A DNA stretch of 64,000 bases from Streptomyces collinus Tu 365 (GTDB lineage Bacteria > Actinomycetota > Actinomycetes > Streptomycetales > Streptomycetaceae). The notes beneath the pieces were generated by a model that had not been told where the DNA came from, did no database searches, and saw only the letters and a program-made list of their open reading frames with translations. Within the stretch, counting starts at the first letter, position 1. Every line of letters starts with the position of its first letter. A program made the translations under genes and the position numbers. This document shows positions 26,385-34,488 of the stretch, piece after piece. The stretch is taken from the NCBI RefSeq assembly GCF_000444875.1, contig NC_021985.1:1302001-1366000 (forward strand), read 5' to 3'.

Positions 26385-27125
26385 ATGGAGACTGCCGAAT
26401 TCCTCACGACCCTGGACCGGGAGGGTCGCCTGCTGGCCGCGGCCGCCGCCGAGGCCGGTACCGACGCCAAGGTGCCCACCTGCCCCGAGTGGCAGGTCGC
26501 GGACCTGTTGCGGCACACCGGTGCGGTGCACCGGTGGGCCGCCGCGCTGGTCGCCGACGGACACACCGCTCCCCGGCCGCTCGGTGACGGCCCGGACCTG
26601 GACGGCGCCGGGCTGGTGGCCTGGTACCGGGACAGTCACCGGCTGCTGGTCGACACCCTGGCCGGCGCGCCGGCCGACCTGGAGTGCTGGACCTTCCATC
26701 CGGCGCCCTGCCCCTCGCCGCTGGCGTTCTGGACGCGGCGGCAGGCGCACGAGACGGCCGTCCACCGTTACGACGCGGAGAGCGCCCGGGGCGGCACGGC
26801 GTCCCCGATCGACGCCGGCTTCGCGGCCGACGGGATCGACGAACTGCTGCGCGGCTTCCACGCCCGCCCCAGGAGCCGGGTGCGCACCGAGCGGCCGCGG
26901 GTGCTCCGGGTGCGGGCGGTGGACGCGGGCGCGGACGCCGTGTGGACCGTACGGCTCTCCACCGAACCGCCGGTGGCCTCGCGGGACGCGGCGGGCGACG
27001 CCAAGGCCGAACTCATCGGCCCCGCCGAGCGGTTGTACCTGGCGCTGTGGAACCGGGAGGCCGTGCCGAGCGTGACGGGCGACCGTTCGCTGGCGACGCT
27101 GTGGCGGGAGACCTCCGGGATCTGA
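26385..27125 (+). CDS. Mycothiol-dependent maleylpyruvate isomerase-family protein
   Basis: A 246-residue protein of the actinobacterial MDMPI/DinB-like family. The N-terminal four-helix bundle carries the likely metal ligands H49 (LLRHTGAVHRW), E123 and H127 (RRQAHETAVHRYD). The C-terminal MDMPI_C domain (about 150-245) includes AELIGPAERLYLALWNRE. Relatives use mycothiol, the low-molecular thiol of actinobacteria, in isomerisation or detoxification; the substrate is unknown. CACACT ends 7 nt before the ATG, without a Shine-Dalgarno. The next gene converges. Confidence 0.88.
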   Translation: METAEFLTTLDREGRLLAAAAAEAGTDAKVPTCPEWQVADLLRHTGAVHRWAAALVADGHTAPRPLGDGPDLDGAGLVAWYRDSHRLLVDTLAGAPADLECWTFHPAPCPSPLAFWTRRQAHETAVHRYDAESARGGTASPIDAGFAADGIDELLRGFHARPRSRVRTERPRVLRVRAVDAGADAVWTVRLSTEPPVASRDAAGDAKAELIGPAERLYLALWNREAVPSVTGDRSLATLWRETSGI

Positions 27126-27145
27126 GACCCGCCGCCCCCATCGGC

Positions 27146-27556
27146 TCAGCCGTCGGCAGGACCGGCCTCGGCGAGCATCCTGGTCAGCACCGCGCGCTGC
27201 ACGGGCCGCACCTCACCGTGCAGCGCGCGCCCCTTGGCCGTGAGGGCGACGCGGACCCCGCGCCGGTCCTCGGGGCACATGGCACGCTCCACGAGGCCGT
27301 CCTTCTCCAGGCGGCCGATGAGGCGGGAGAGCGCGCTCTGGCTGAGGTGCACCCGTTCCGAGATCTCCTGCACGCGGTAGGCGCAGCCGCCGTCCGCCGC
27401 CGCCCCTTCGGAGAGCAGGTCCAGGACCTCGAAGTCGCTGGCGCACAGGCCGTGCCCGTGCAGCGCGCGGTCCAGCTCGCACTGGGTGCGGGCGTGCAGG
27501 GACAGGATGTCCCGCCACTGCTCCACGAGCGCCCGCTCGGGCGTGTTCGCCGCCAT
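27146..27556 (-). CDS. MarR-family regulator
   Basis: A 136-residue MarR-type winged-helix dimer. Helix ERALVEQWRDILSLHARTQCELDRAL is followed by the DNA-binding part (CAYRVQEISERVHLSQSALSRLIGRLEKDGLVERAMCPEDRRGVRVALTAKG), with three or four cysteines spread along the chain (for example C40, C64). ATG 27556 is chosen because TACGGT ends 6 nt before it. It is divergent from a DHA2 efflux pump, with palindromic TGCATT-type DNA in the 85 bp between them, so it most likely represses the pump and itself. Confidence 0.88.
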   Translation of the reverse strand: MAANTPERALVEQWRDILSLHARTQCELDRALHGHGLCASDFEVLDLLSEGAAADGGCAYRVQEISERVHLSQSALSRLIGRLEKDGLVERAMCPEDRRGVRVALTAKGRALHGEVRPVQRAVLTRMLAEAGPADG

Positions 27557-27599
27557 GCGCGCACCGTAGCAGAGAACAAGTTTCATTGCATCGACATTA

Positions 27600-27628
27600 A
27601 ATGCATTTGCATTGAATGCATGCGCATG
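27600..27628. promoter_or_regulatory. Putative MarR operator and pump promoter region
   Basis: The palindrome AATGCA-TT-TGCATT (27600-27613) is followed by a second AATGCA and the palindrome ATGCGCAT. TTGCAT at 27607-27612 lies 16 bp before TAGTCT (27629-27634), which ends 7 nt before the pump ATG. The palindromes therefore cover the -35 and spacer of the pump promoter, a classic position for repression. Confidence 0.6.
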
Positions 27629-27641
27629 TAGTCTCTTTGCC

Positions 27642-29159
27642 ATGACCTCTCCGCTCACCATCCCCGCGACCCCGTCCCCGGCGGTCCGCTGGACCCCCCG
27701 GCTGTGGGGCACGCTGCTGGTGCTGTGCGCCGCGATGTTCCTGGACGCGCTCGACGTCTCGATGGTCGGCGTCGCGCTGCCGTCCATCGGCACCGACCTC
27801 CACCTGTCCACCTCGACGCTGCAATGGATCGTCAGCGGCTACATCCTGGGATACGGCGGACTGCTCCTGCTCGGCGGCCGCACCGCCGACCTGCTGGGCC
27901 GGCGCCAGGTGTTCCTGGTGGCGCTCGGCGTCTTCGCGCTCGCCTCGCTGCTCGGCGGGCTCGTGGACTCCGGGCCGCTGCTGATCGCCAGCCGCTTCGT
28001 GAAGGGCCTGAGCGCCGCCTTCACCGCGCCCGCCGGCCTGTCCATCATCACCACGACGTTCCCGGAGGGCCCGCTGCGCAACCGCGCCCTCTCCATCTAC
28101 ACCACCTGCGCCGCCACCGGCTTCTCCATGGGCCTGGTCCTGTCCGGGCTGCTCACCGAGGCCAGCTGGCGCCTCACCATGCTGCTGCCCGCACCCATCG
28201 CGCTCGGCGCCCTCGCCGCGGGCCTCAGGCTGCTGCCGCGCAGCGCACGGGAGGAGAACCACGCCGGCTACGACGTGCCGGGTGCCGTCCTCGGCACCGC
28301 GTCGATGCTGCTGCTGGTCTTCACCGTCGTCCAGGCGCCCGGGGCCGGCTGGGCCTCGGCCCGGACACTGGGGTCGTTCCTCGCCGTCGCCGTCCTGCTC
28401 ACCGCCTTCGTCCTGGTCGAGCGGCGCTCGCCGAGCCCGCTGATCCGGCTCGGCGTGCTGCGCTCGGGCAGCCAGGTTCGCGCCCAGCTCGGAGCGGTGG
28501 CCTTCTTCGGCTCCTACGTCGGCTTCCAGTTCCTGACGACCCTGTACATGCAGTCCCTGCTGGGCTGGTCGGCGCTGCACACGGCACTGGCCTTCCTGCC
28601 GGCGGGCGCGCTCGTCGCGGTGTCCTCGACGAAGGTCGGCGCGGTCGTCGACCGGTTCGGCACCCCGCGGCTGATCGCGGCCGGCTTCGCACTGATGGTC
28701 GCCGGGTACGCGCTGTTCCTGCGGATCGACCTGGACCCGGTGTACGCGGCCGTGATCCTGCCGTCGATGCTGCTGATCGGCGCGGCCTGCGCCCTGGTCT
28801 TCCCCTCGCTCAACATCCAGGCCACCAACGGGGTCGAGGACCACGAGCAGGGCATGGTCTCGGGTCTGCTCAACACCTCGGTGCAGGTGGGCGGGGCGGT
28901 CTTCCTGGCCGTCGTGACCGCCGTGGTGACCGCGGCCGCCCCGGCGCACCCCACCGCGCACGCCGTCCTCGACAGCTACCGGCCGGGCTTCATGGTCGTC
29001 ACGGGCGTCGCGGTGGCCGGTCTGCTGATCACCCTCACCGGCCTGCGGGACCGGCGCCCCCGCCCGTCCGTCGTGGTCGCCCGGTCCACCGTGGAGGCGT
29101 CGGCGTCGGCGTCGACCGAGGCGGAGGCGGAGGCGGAGCGCGTGGCCGTTCGCGACTAG
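27642..29159 (+). CDS. DHA2-type MFS drug efflux transporter
   Basis: A 505-residue, probably 14-helix, proton-driven exporter. It has the DHA2 start FLDALDVSMVGVALPSIGTDL with LQWIVSGYILGYGG, motif A GRTADLLGRRQVFLVAL, the motif C region CAATGFSMGLVLSGLL, and the late RFGTPRLIAAGF loop. The last 25 residues are an acidic Ala/Ser/Glu tail. Drug or metabolite export is the usual role; the substrate is unknown. ATG 27642 follows TAGTCT by 7 nt, so the mRNA is probably leaderless. Control by the divergent MarR protein is likely. Confidence 0.9.
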   Translation: MTSPLTIPATPSPAVRWTPRLWGTLLVLCAAMFLDALDVSMVGVALPSIGTDLHLSTSTLQWIVSGYILGYGGLLLLGGRTADLLGRRQVFLVALGVFALASLLGGLVDSGPLLIASRFVKGLSAAFTAPAGLSIITTTFPEGPLRNRALSIYTTCAATGFSMGLVLSGLLTEASWRLTMLLPAPIALGALAAGLRLLPRSAREENHAGYDVPGAVLGTASMLLLVFTVVQAPGAGWASARTLGSFLAVAVLLTAFVLVERRSPSPLIRLGVLRSGSQVRAQLGAVAFFGSYVGFQFLTTLYMQSLLGWSALHTALAFLPAGALVAVSSTKVGAVVDRFGTPRLIAAGFALMVAGYALFLRIDLDPVYAAVILPSMLLIGAACALVFPSLNIQATNGVEDHEQGMVSGLLNTSVQVGGAVFLAVVTAVVTAAAPAHPTAHAVLDSYRPGFMVVTGVAVAGLLITLTGLRDRRPRPSVVVARSTVEASASASTEAEAEAERVAVRD

Positions 29160-29180
29160 CTCCGCCGGCTTCCCGCCACC

Positions 29181-29210
29181 CCGGCCGGGGTCCTCCCGGC
29201 CGGGGTCCTC
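29181..29210. repeat. 15-bp tandem duplication after the response regulator stop
   Basis: Two exact copies of CCGGCCGGGGTCCTC (29181-29195, 29196-29210), 4 bp past the response regulator stop codon, in the convergent intergenic region. Confidence 0.85.
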
Positions 29211-29214
29211 CGGG

Positions 29215-29880
29215 TCAGCCCAGCCAGCCCGGCCGCACCAGCCCGGACTCGTAGGCGAGGACGACGAGTTGGGCGCGGTCCCGGGCGCCCAGCTTGACCA
29301 TGGTGCGGCTCACGTGGGTCTTGGCGGTGAGGGGGCTGACCACCAGGCGGCGGGCGATCTCCTCGTTGGACAGCCCGATGCCGACCAGGGCCATCACCTC
29401 GCGCTCGCGCTCGGTGAGCAGCGCGAGCGCGTCGGCGGCGGCCGGTTCCTTGGAACGGGCCGCGAACTCGGCGATGAGACGGCGGGTGACGCCCGGGGAC
29501 AGCAGCGCGTCGCCCGCGACCACCGCCCGTACGGCACGCAGGAGTTCGTCGGGCTCGGTGTCCTTCACCAGGAACCCCGAGGCGCCCGCGCGGATCGCCT
29601 CGAAGACGTACTCGTCGAGTTCGAAGGTGGTCAGCATGACCACCCTCACGTCGCCCAGCCCGGCATCCCCGGTGATGCGCCGGGTCGCGGCCAGGCCGTC
29701 GAGGCGCGGCATGCGGATGTCCATCAGGACGACGTCGGGCCGCTGTTCGCGCACCAGGCGCACGGCCTCCTCGCCGTCCGCCGCCTCCCCCGCCACCTCG
29801 ATGTCCGGCTGCGCGTCGAGCAGCGCCCCGAACCCGGCCCGCACGAGCGACTGGTCGTCGGCGAGCAGTACCCGGATCAC
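29215..29880 (-). CDS. NarL/LuxR-type response regulator
   Basis: A 221-residue two-domain response regulator. The receiver has the acidic pair D8-D9, phosphoacceptor D54 in VVLMDIRMP, MLTTF and the FLVKD lysine. The C-terminal LuxR helix-turn-helix (about 155-215) reads LTEREREVMALVGIGLSNEEIARRLVVSPLTAKTHVSRTMVKLGARDRAQLV. Its GTG overlaps the kinase stop codon by 4 bp (GTGA), implying translational coupling. Targets and signal are unknown; some regulators of this class sit beside the ABC transporter they control, but none is here. Confidence 0.92.
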   Translation of the reverse strand: MIRVLLADDQSLVRAGFGALLDAQPDIEVAGEAADGEEAVRLVREQRPDVVLMDIRMPRLDGLAATRRITGDAGLGDVRVVMLTTFELDEYVFEAIRAGASGFLVKDTEPDELLRAVRAVVAGDALLSPGVTRRLIAEFAARSKEPAAADALALLTEREREVMALVGIGLSNEEIARRLVVSPLTAKTHVSRTMVKLGARDRAQLVVLAYESGLVRPGWLG

Positions 29881-31091
29881 TGGTCCTCCCCGGGGTGCGC
29901 GGGCAGTACGGCGAGCACCCGGAAGCCGCCGTCGGGGCGCGGGCCCGCCTCGATGGTGCCACCCAGCGCGGCCGCCCGCTCCCGCATGCCGGCCAGCCCG
30001 TTGCCGCTGCCGCCCGCGGCGGTGCCGGTCGCGGGTCCGTCGTCGTCGACCCGTAGCCGCAGCAGGGCGCCGTCGTCTGCGAACCGCACGCGCGCGTGCC
30101 GTGATCCCGAGTGCCGGACGACGTTGGTCAGGGCCTCCTGCACGATACGGAAGGCCGCCAGGTCGGCACCGGGCGACAGGTGCGGGGGTTCGCCCCGGAC
30201 GTCGACGATGAGGCCGGCGGCAGCTGCCTGTTCGACCAGTTCCGGCAGCCGGTCGAGGCCGGGGGCGGGGGCGCGCGGCGCGGCACCGGGGGCGCGCAGG
30301 GTGTCGAGGACCTGGCGCACCTCGCCGAGCGCCTCCTTGCTGGCGGCCTTGATGGTGGTGAGCGCCGTGCGCGCCTGCTCGGGGTCGCTGTCGAGCAGGG
30401 CGAGACCCGCGCCCGCCTGGACGTTGATGACGGAGATGCTGTGCGCGAGTACGTCGTGCAGCTCGCGGGCGATCCGCAGCCGTTCCTCGTCCGCGCGGCG
30501 CCGGGCGGCCTCGGCCCGGTCGGCGCGCTCCCGGGCCCACTGCTCGCGGCGCACCCGGGCCAGTTCGCAGACCGCCACGACGGCCAGCACCCAGGTGGTG
30601 ACCACGATCTCCTGGCCCACGGTCGCGGCCTTGTCGCCCGGCGGTGGCAGCACACGGTAGAGCCGGAGTGCCACGAGCGCGTGCCCCGCCCAGAGCAGGC
30701 CGAGCGCCGTCCAGGCGGCCCGCCGGTGGCCCGCGACGACCGCGCGGAAGCAGGCGACCACGACGGGCAGCAGGACCGGACCGTAGGGATAGCCGGCGGC
30801 CAGGTAGACCAGCGCGAGCGTCGCCGTGCCGAAGACGACGGCCACCGGGTGACGGTGGCGCCACAGCAGCAGGACCGCGCCGGCGAGCAGCAGCACGCGC
30901 GCGTACACGTCGAGCGGCTCGCGGTGCGGCTGCGCGTGCGCGGCGAAGGTGGCGCCGGCGAGCACGAACACGGTGATCAGCGCGGTGGACCGCCAGGGCG
31001 TGCGGGCCGTGGCCGGCTCCGGGTCGTCGGGGCGCGGCCACCACGGCGGCCCGTGCCGCCACCGGTCCGTGGTGCCGCGCTGCTCTTCCAT
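29877..31091 (-). CDS. NarL-system sensor histidine kinase
   Basis: A 404-residue HisKA_3 kinase. The N-terminal half has five or six membrane segments (about 30-170) with short loops, typical of intramembrane-sensing kinases. Then comes the dimerisation helix with phosphoacceptor H212 in RIARELHDVLAHSISVINVQAG, and a HATPase (about 305-400) with ALTNVVRHSGSRHARV and GNGLAGMRERAAALGG. TAGCGT ends 7 nt before ATG 31091. It is cotranscribed with its response regulator. Confidence 0.9.
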   Translation of the reverse strand: MEEQRGTTDRWRHGPPWWPRPDDPEPATARTPWRSTALITVFVLAGATFAAHAQPHREPLDVYARVLLLAGAVLLLWRHRHPVAVVFGTATLALVYLAAGYPYGPVLLPVVVACFRAVVAGHRRAAWTALGLLWAGHALVALRLYRVLPPPGDKAATVGQEIVVTTWVLAVVAVCELARVRREQWARERADRAEAARRRADEERLRIARELHDVLAHSISVINVQAGAGLALLDSDPEQARTALTTIKAASKEALGEVRQVLDTLRAPGAAPRAPAPGLDRLPELVEQAAAAGLIVDVRGEPPHLSPGADLAAFRIVQEALTNVVRHSGSRHARVRFADDGALLRLRVDDDGPATGTAAGGSGNGLAGMRERAAALGGTIEAGPRPDGGFRVLAVLPAHPGEDQ

Positions 31092-31235
31092 GCCCGCCAC
31101 GCTAGCCGCCGCCGACGCGCGCGGACGTCAGCCGGGCGAGGTGATCACGGGTACTCCCCGGGGAGTACGGCCGCCCGCCCGCGCGGGTCGGCACCTGTCC
31201 CCGTCCACACCGTCGGCCCGGGGCGTCCCTGGCGG

Positions 31236-31940
31236 TCAGCCCCTGCCCTTCAGCCCCTCGGCCTCGGCGGTGAACAGCACCTCGGGGTCGAAGCCCATGC
31301 CGGTGAAGTGACCGGCGAGTTCGAGGGAGAGGACGCCGTGCAGGCGGGTCCAGTAGGCCAGGGCGCGGCGCAGGACGTGCGGCGGGGCCGGGTGGTCGCC
31401 CGCCCAGTGGCGGTGGTCCGCGAGATGGGCCTCCAGCGCTTCCGCCTGCGCGGGCGCGCCCTCCTTGGTCGTGTCCGCCGCGTCCGTTCCCACGTCACCC
31501 GCCGCCCCCACCGGGTCCTCGGCCGCGCACACGTCGAGGAGGGTCGCCATGATCTCGCGGGCGGTCGCGGTGGTGTCGTCGGGGGCCCGGTAGCCGGGGA
31601 CCGGGGTGCCGTAGACGAGGAAGTAGCGCTGGGGGTCCTCCAGGGCCCAGCGGCGCATGGCCCGGGCGAGGCCGGACAGCCCCGAGCCCGCGTCGGCCGC
31701 GGCGGCGAAGGTGTCGGCCAGGCTGCGGTAGGCGTCCCTGACCAGCTCGGTGATCAGGTCGTCCCGTCCGCCGAAGTACCGGTACAGGGCGGGACCGCTC
31801 ATCCCCAGTTCCTTGGCGATGGCGTTCAGGGACAGCCCCGACGCCCCGGCCGTGGCGATCTGCTCCCAGGCCCGCGCCTTGATCTCGGCCCGCACCTGGC
31901 TGCGGTACCGCTCCCGGGGACTTGCCGCGCCTGCCGCCAT
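31236..31940 (-). CDS. TetR-family regulator with WHG-type C-terminal domain
   Basis: A 234-residue TetR repressor. The helix-turn-helix (about 14-60; IATAGASGLSLNAIAKELGMSGPALYRYFGGRDDLI) is followed by a WHG-like ligand domain with WALEDPQRYFLVYGTPVPGY. ATG 31940 is preferred over two upstream in-frame ATGs because AGGAG precedes it. It is divergent from a quinone oxidoreductase gene 182 bp away and is probably its regulator. Its domain organisation is nearly the same as that of the next TetR gene (33191), so the two are probably paralogues. Confidence 0.88.
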   Translation of the reverse strand: MAAGAASPRERYRSQVRAEIKARAWEQIATAGASGLSLNAIAKELGMSGPALYRYFGGRDDLITELVRDAYRSLADTFAAAADAGSGLSGLARAMRRWALEDPQRYFLVYGTPVPGYRAPDDTTATAREIMATLLDVCAAEDPVGAAGDVGTDAADTTKEGAPAQAEALEAHLADHRHWAGDHPAPPHVLRRALAYWTRLHGVLSLELAGHFTGMGFDPEVLFTAEAEGLKGRG

Positions 31941-32054
31941 GGCTCTCACGCTCCTGGTCTTCGGGGTCGCCTGGGGTTTCAACCTATCACTGGCGAGAGA
32001 GCCCATAACGAACGCCAGCCTGACACCTTGACACATTCGGAAAGGAGGGTCATT

Positions 32055-32071
32055 TTAGTTATAGCTTCTAA
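32055..32071. promoter_or_regulatory. Weak inverted repeat upstream of the quinone oxidoreductase gene
   Basis: TTAG-TTATAGCTT-CTAA, an imperfect palindrome with 4-bp arms in an AT-rich island 50 bp before the start codon. It is a possible TetR operator by position only; symmetry is poor. Confidence 0.3.
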
Positions 32072-32122
32072 CGCAAGCGACCGGCTCTTACTCACAACTC
32101 TCACCCCGACCTGGAGGTCGTG

Positions 32123-33157
32123 ATGGACGGCAAGGAACTGCTGGAGGTCGTACTGCCGGGCACGGTCGAGCCGGAGGGCCTGGAACTGCGCCACCGGGCC
32201 GTTCCCACGCCGGGCCCCGGGCAGATCGTGGTCCGCGTCGAGGCCACCGGCGTGTCCTTCGCCGAGCAGCAGATGCGCCGCGGCCGGTACTACGACCAGC
32301 CGCCGTTCCCCTTCGTGCCCGGCTACGACCTGGTCGGCACGGTGCTCACGGCGGGCACCGGCGTCGCGCCCGGCCTCGTGGGCCGGCGGATCGCGGCCCT
32401 GGTCAAGGTCGGCGGCTGGGCCAGCCACGTGCTGCTCGACGCGGCCGACGCGGTCCCGGTGCCGGACGGCACCGACGCGGCGGAGGCGGAGACGCTGGTC
32501 GTCAACGGGATCACCGCCTGGCAGATGCTGCACCGCAAGGCCCGGGTACGCGACGGCGGGACGATCCTCGTCCACGGCGCGAACGGCGGGGTCGGTACGG
32601 TGCTGGTGCAGCTCGCCCGCGCGGCCGGCCTGAAGGTGATCGGCACGGCGTCCACGCGCCACCACGAGACGCTGCGCGCCATGGGCGTGCTCCCCGTCGA
32701 CTACAGGCAGGACGTCCCGGCCCTGGTCCGGGAGCTGGCACCGGGTGGAGTGGACGCGGTCTTCGACCACCTCGGCGGGCGCAGCGTGACCGACTCGTGG
32801 CGGCTGCTCGCGCCCGGCGGGACCCTCGTCGCCTACGGCACCGCCCTCACCCGGGACGACACGGGCTCCAAGCAGTGGCCGGTACTGAAGATCCTCGGCC
32901 GGGTGTGGTGGTGGAACGCGCTGCCCAACGGCCGCCACGCGTACTTCTTCAACGTGTGGGCGGGGCGCGCGCTGAGCAAGGACCGCTTCCGTTCCCGGCT
33001 GCGCGCCGACCTGACCGAGGTGTTCCAGGCGCTGGGGCGCGGCGAGGTGACCGCGCGGATCGCGGCCCGGCTGCCGCTCACCGAGGTGGCGGAGGCGATG
33101 CGGCTGGCCGAGTCGGGCACGGTGGCCGGGAAGGTCGTCCTGGTCCCGGAGGCGTAG
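32123..33157 (+). CDS. Zinc-independent MDR-family quinone oxidoreductase
   Basis: A 344-residue medium-chain dehydrogenase/reductase of the quinone-oxidoreductase type. It has the N-terminal GroES-like fold (GVSFAEQQMRRGRYYDQPPFPFVPGYDLVG), no zinc-binding cysteine pattern, and the NADPH Rossmann motif HGANGGVGTVLVQLA followed by GTASTRHHETLRAMG. It probably reduces quinones or enals with NADPH. GGAGG lies 5 nt before ATG 32123; an in-frame GTG sits 3 nt earlier. The divergent TetR gene points to inducible detoxification. Confidence 0.88.
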   Translation: MDGKELLEVVLPGTVEPEGLELRHRAVPTPGPGQIVVRVEATGVSFAEQQMRRGRYYDQPPFPFVPGYDLVGTVLTAGTGVAPGLVGRRIAALVKVGGWASHVLLDAADAVPVPDGTDAAEAETLVVNGITAWQMLHRKARVRDGGTILVHGANGGVGTVLVQLARAAGLKVIGTASTRHHETLRAMGVLPVDYRQDVPALVRELAPGGVDAVFDHLGGRSVTDSWRLLAPGGTLVAYGTALTRDDTGSKQWPVLKILGRVWWWNALPNGRHAYFFNVWAGRALSKDRFRSRLRADLTEVFQALGRGEVTARIAARLPLTEVAEAMRLAESGTVAGKVVLVPEA

Positions 33158-33190
33158 ACGAGGCCGGCCGGCGGGCCCGGACGCCGGGCC

Positions 33191-33886
33191 TCAGGGCCTG
33201 GCCAGGCCCACGCTGCCGGCGAGCCGGACGGCCGCGTGCCGGAAGAAGGTCTCCCGGTCCTCGACCACCCGGTGGAACTGCCCGAACAGCTCGAATCCGA
33301 CCAGCCCGAACAGCTCGGCCCAGGCCGCCACCAGGGCCACCGCCGCCTCCGGCGGCAGGTCGGGGGCCAGGTCGGCCGCCATGCGCTCACCCTCGGGGCG
33401 CAGTTCGGCGGGCAGCGGCAGGGCGGCGAGTCCCGGCCCCTGGTGGGCGTCGCGGACGATGCCGATGAGGAGCAGACCGACCCGGGCGGCGGCCGGCACG
33501 GTGGCCTGGGGGGCGGCGTACCCGGGCACCGGGGAGCCGTAGATCAGGGCGTACTCGTGCGGATGGCCGAGCCCCCAGCAGCGCACCGCCTCGCAGACGG
33601 CCGTCCAGCGCCGCACGGGGTCGGCCCCCTGCCCCGCCTTCGCGTGGGCCGCCTCCGCCGCCTCGCCGAGGGAGTCGTAGGCGTCGATGATCAGCGCGGT
33701 CAGCAGGTCGTCGCGGCTCGGGAAGTAGCGGTAGACCGCCGAGGAGACCATGCCCAGCTCACGGGCGACGGCCCGCAGCGAGAGCTTGGCGGCACCCTCC
33801 GCGGCGAGTTGGCGGCGCGCCGCGTCCTTGATGGCCGCCGTGACTTCGGTCCTGGCTCGCGCGCGGGCGCCCTGTGCGGTGCTCAT
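33191..33886 (-). CDS. TetR-family regulator with WHG-type C-terminal domain
   Basis: A 231-residue TetR protein with helix-turn-helix about 18-62 (RQLAAEGAAKLSLRAVARELGMVSSAVYRYFPSRDDLL) and ligand domain CWGLGHPHEYALIYGSPVPGY, closely parallel to the TetR protein at 31236. CACACT ends 6 nt before ATG 33886, so it is a leaderless candidate. It is divergent from a deazaflavin-dependent reductase gene, and three AGAGCA-type sites occupy the shared region, making it the likely repressor of both. Confidence 0.9.
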   Translation of the reverse strand: MSTAQGARARARTEVTAAIKDAARRQLAAEGAAKLSLRAVARELGMVSSAVYRYFPSRDDLLTALIIDAYDSLGEAAEAAHAKAGQGADPVRRWTAVCEAVRCWGLGHPHEYALIYGSPVPGYAAPQATVPAAARVGLLLIGIVRDAHQGPGLAALPLPAELRPEGERMAADLAPDLPPEAAVALVAAWAELFGLVGFELFGQFHRVVEDRETFFRHAAVRLAGSVGLARP

Positions 33887-33908
33887 GGCAGCAGTGTGCC
33901 ACGCACGC

Positions 33909-34012
33909 AGAGCAGTGCACACAAATCGGAGCGCCGAACCAAAAAGAGAGCAGTGCTCTTGCCCTGGAGTGCCCACCTGCCCCACACTGAGGTCGAGCGA
34001 GAGCACCGCTCT
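33909..34012. promoter_or_regulatory. Putative TetR operators (AGAGCA-N-TGCTCT)
   Basis: A perfect palindrome AGAGCA-G-TGCTCT at 33947-33959, a close second copy AGAGCA-C-CGCTCT at 34000-34012, and a degenerate one (AGAGCAGTGCAC) from 33909. All lie in the 146 bp between the divergent tetR and reductase genes. The right-hand site is 20 bp before the reductase start codon, a position suited to repression. Confidence 0.7.
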
Positions 34013-34032
34013 CCCGAACTGTGGGGGTCACC

Positions 34033-34488
34033 ATGTCGTCGTCCGCGCCGTTCTACGTCGAGAGCAGCCCGCTGACCGTCCGGATGAACGGCATGGTCGG
34101 CTGGCTCGCCCGGCACGGGCTCAGCCTCGCGGGGAACGCCGAGCTGTCCGTGCGCGGCCGCAAGAGCGGCAAGATGCAGCGCGTCCCGGTCAACCCGCAC
34201 ACCTACCAGGACGGTCAGTACCTCGTCTCCGCCCGCGGCTACTCGCAGTGGGTGCGCAACATGCGGGTCGCCCACGGCGGGGAGCTGCGCGTGGGCCGCA
34301 AGGTACGCGCCTTCACCGCGGTGGAGCTTCCCGACGAGGAGAAGCTCCCGGTCCTGCGGACCTACCTGGAGAAGTGGGGCTGGCAGGTCAAGCAGTACTT
34401 CGCGGGCGTCACGGCCGATTCCACGGACGAGGAGATCCTCGCGGTGGCCGCCGACCACCCGGTGTTCCGGATCACCGTCACGAAGTGA
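34033..34488 (+). CDS. Deazaflavin (F420)-dependent nitroreductase-family protein
   Basis: A 151-residue split-barrel protein of the Ddn/DUF385 family, which reduces quinones, nitro compounds or other hydrophobic substrates with coenzyme F420. Typical stretches are MNGMVGWLARHGLSLAGNAELSVRGRKSGKMQRVPV, then YLVSARGYSQWVRNMRVAHGGELRVGRK. F420 binding is inferred from the family. ATG 34033 follows GGGGGTC; the TetR-type operators lie just upstream. Its 3' end overlaps the convergent flavoprotein gene by 11 bp. Confidence 0.87.
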   Translation: MSSSAPFYVESSPLTVRMNGMVGWLARHGLSLAGNAELSVRGRKSGKMQRVPVNPHTYQDGQYLVSARGYSQWVRNMRVAHGGELRVGRKVRAFTAVELPDEEKLPVLRTYLEKWGWQVKQYFAGVTADSTDEEILAVAADHPVFRITVTK

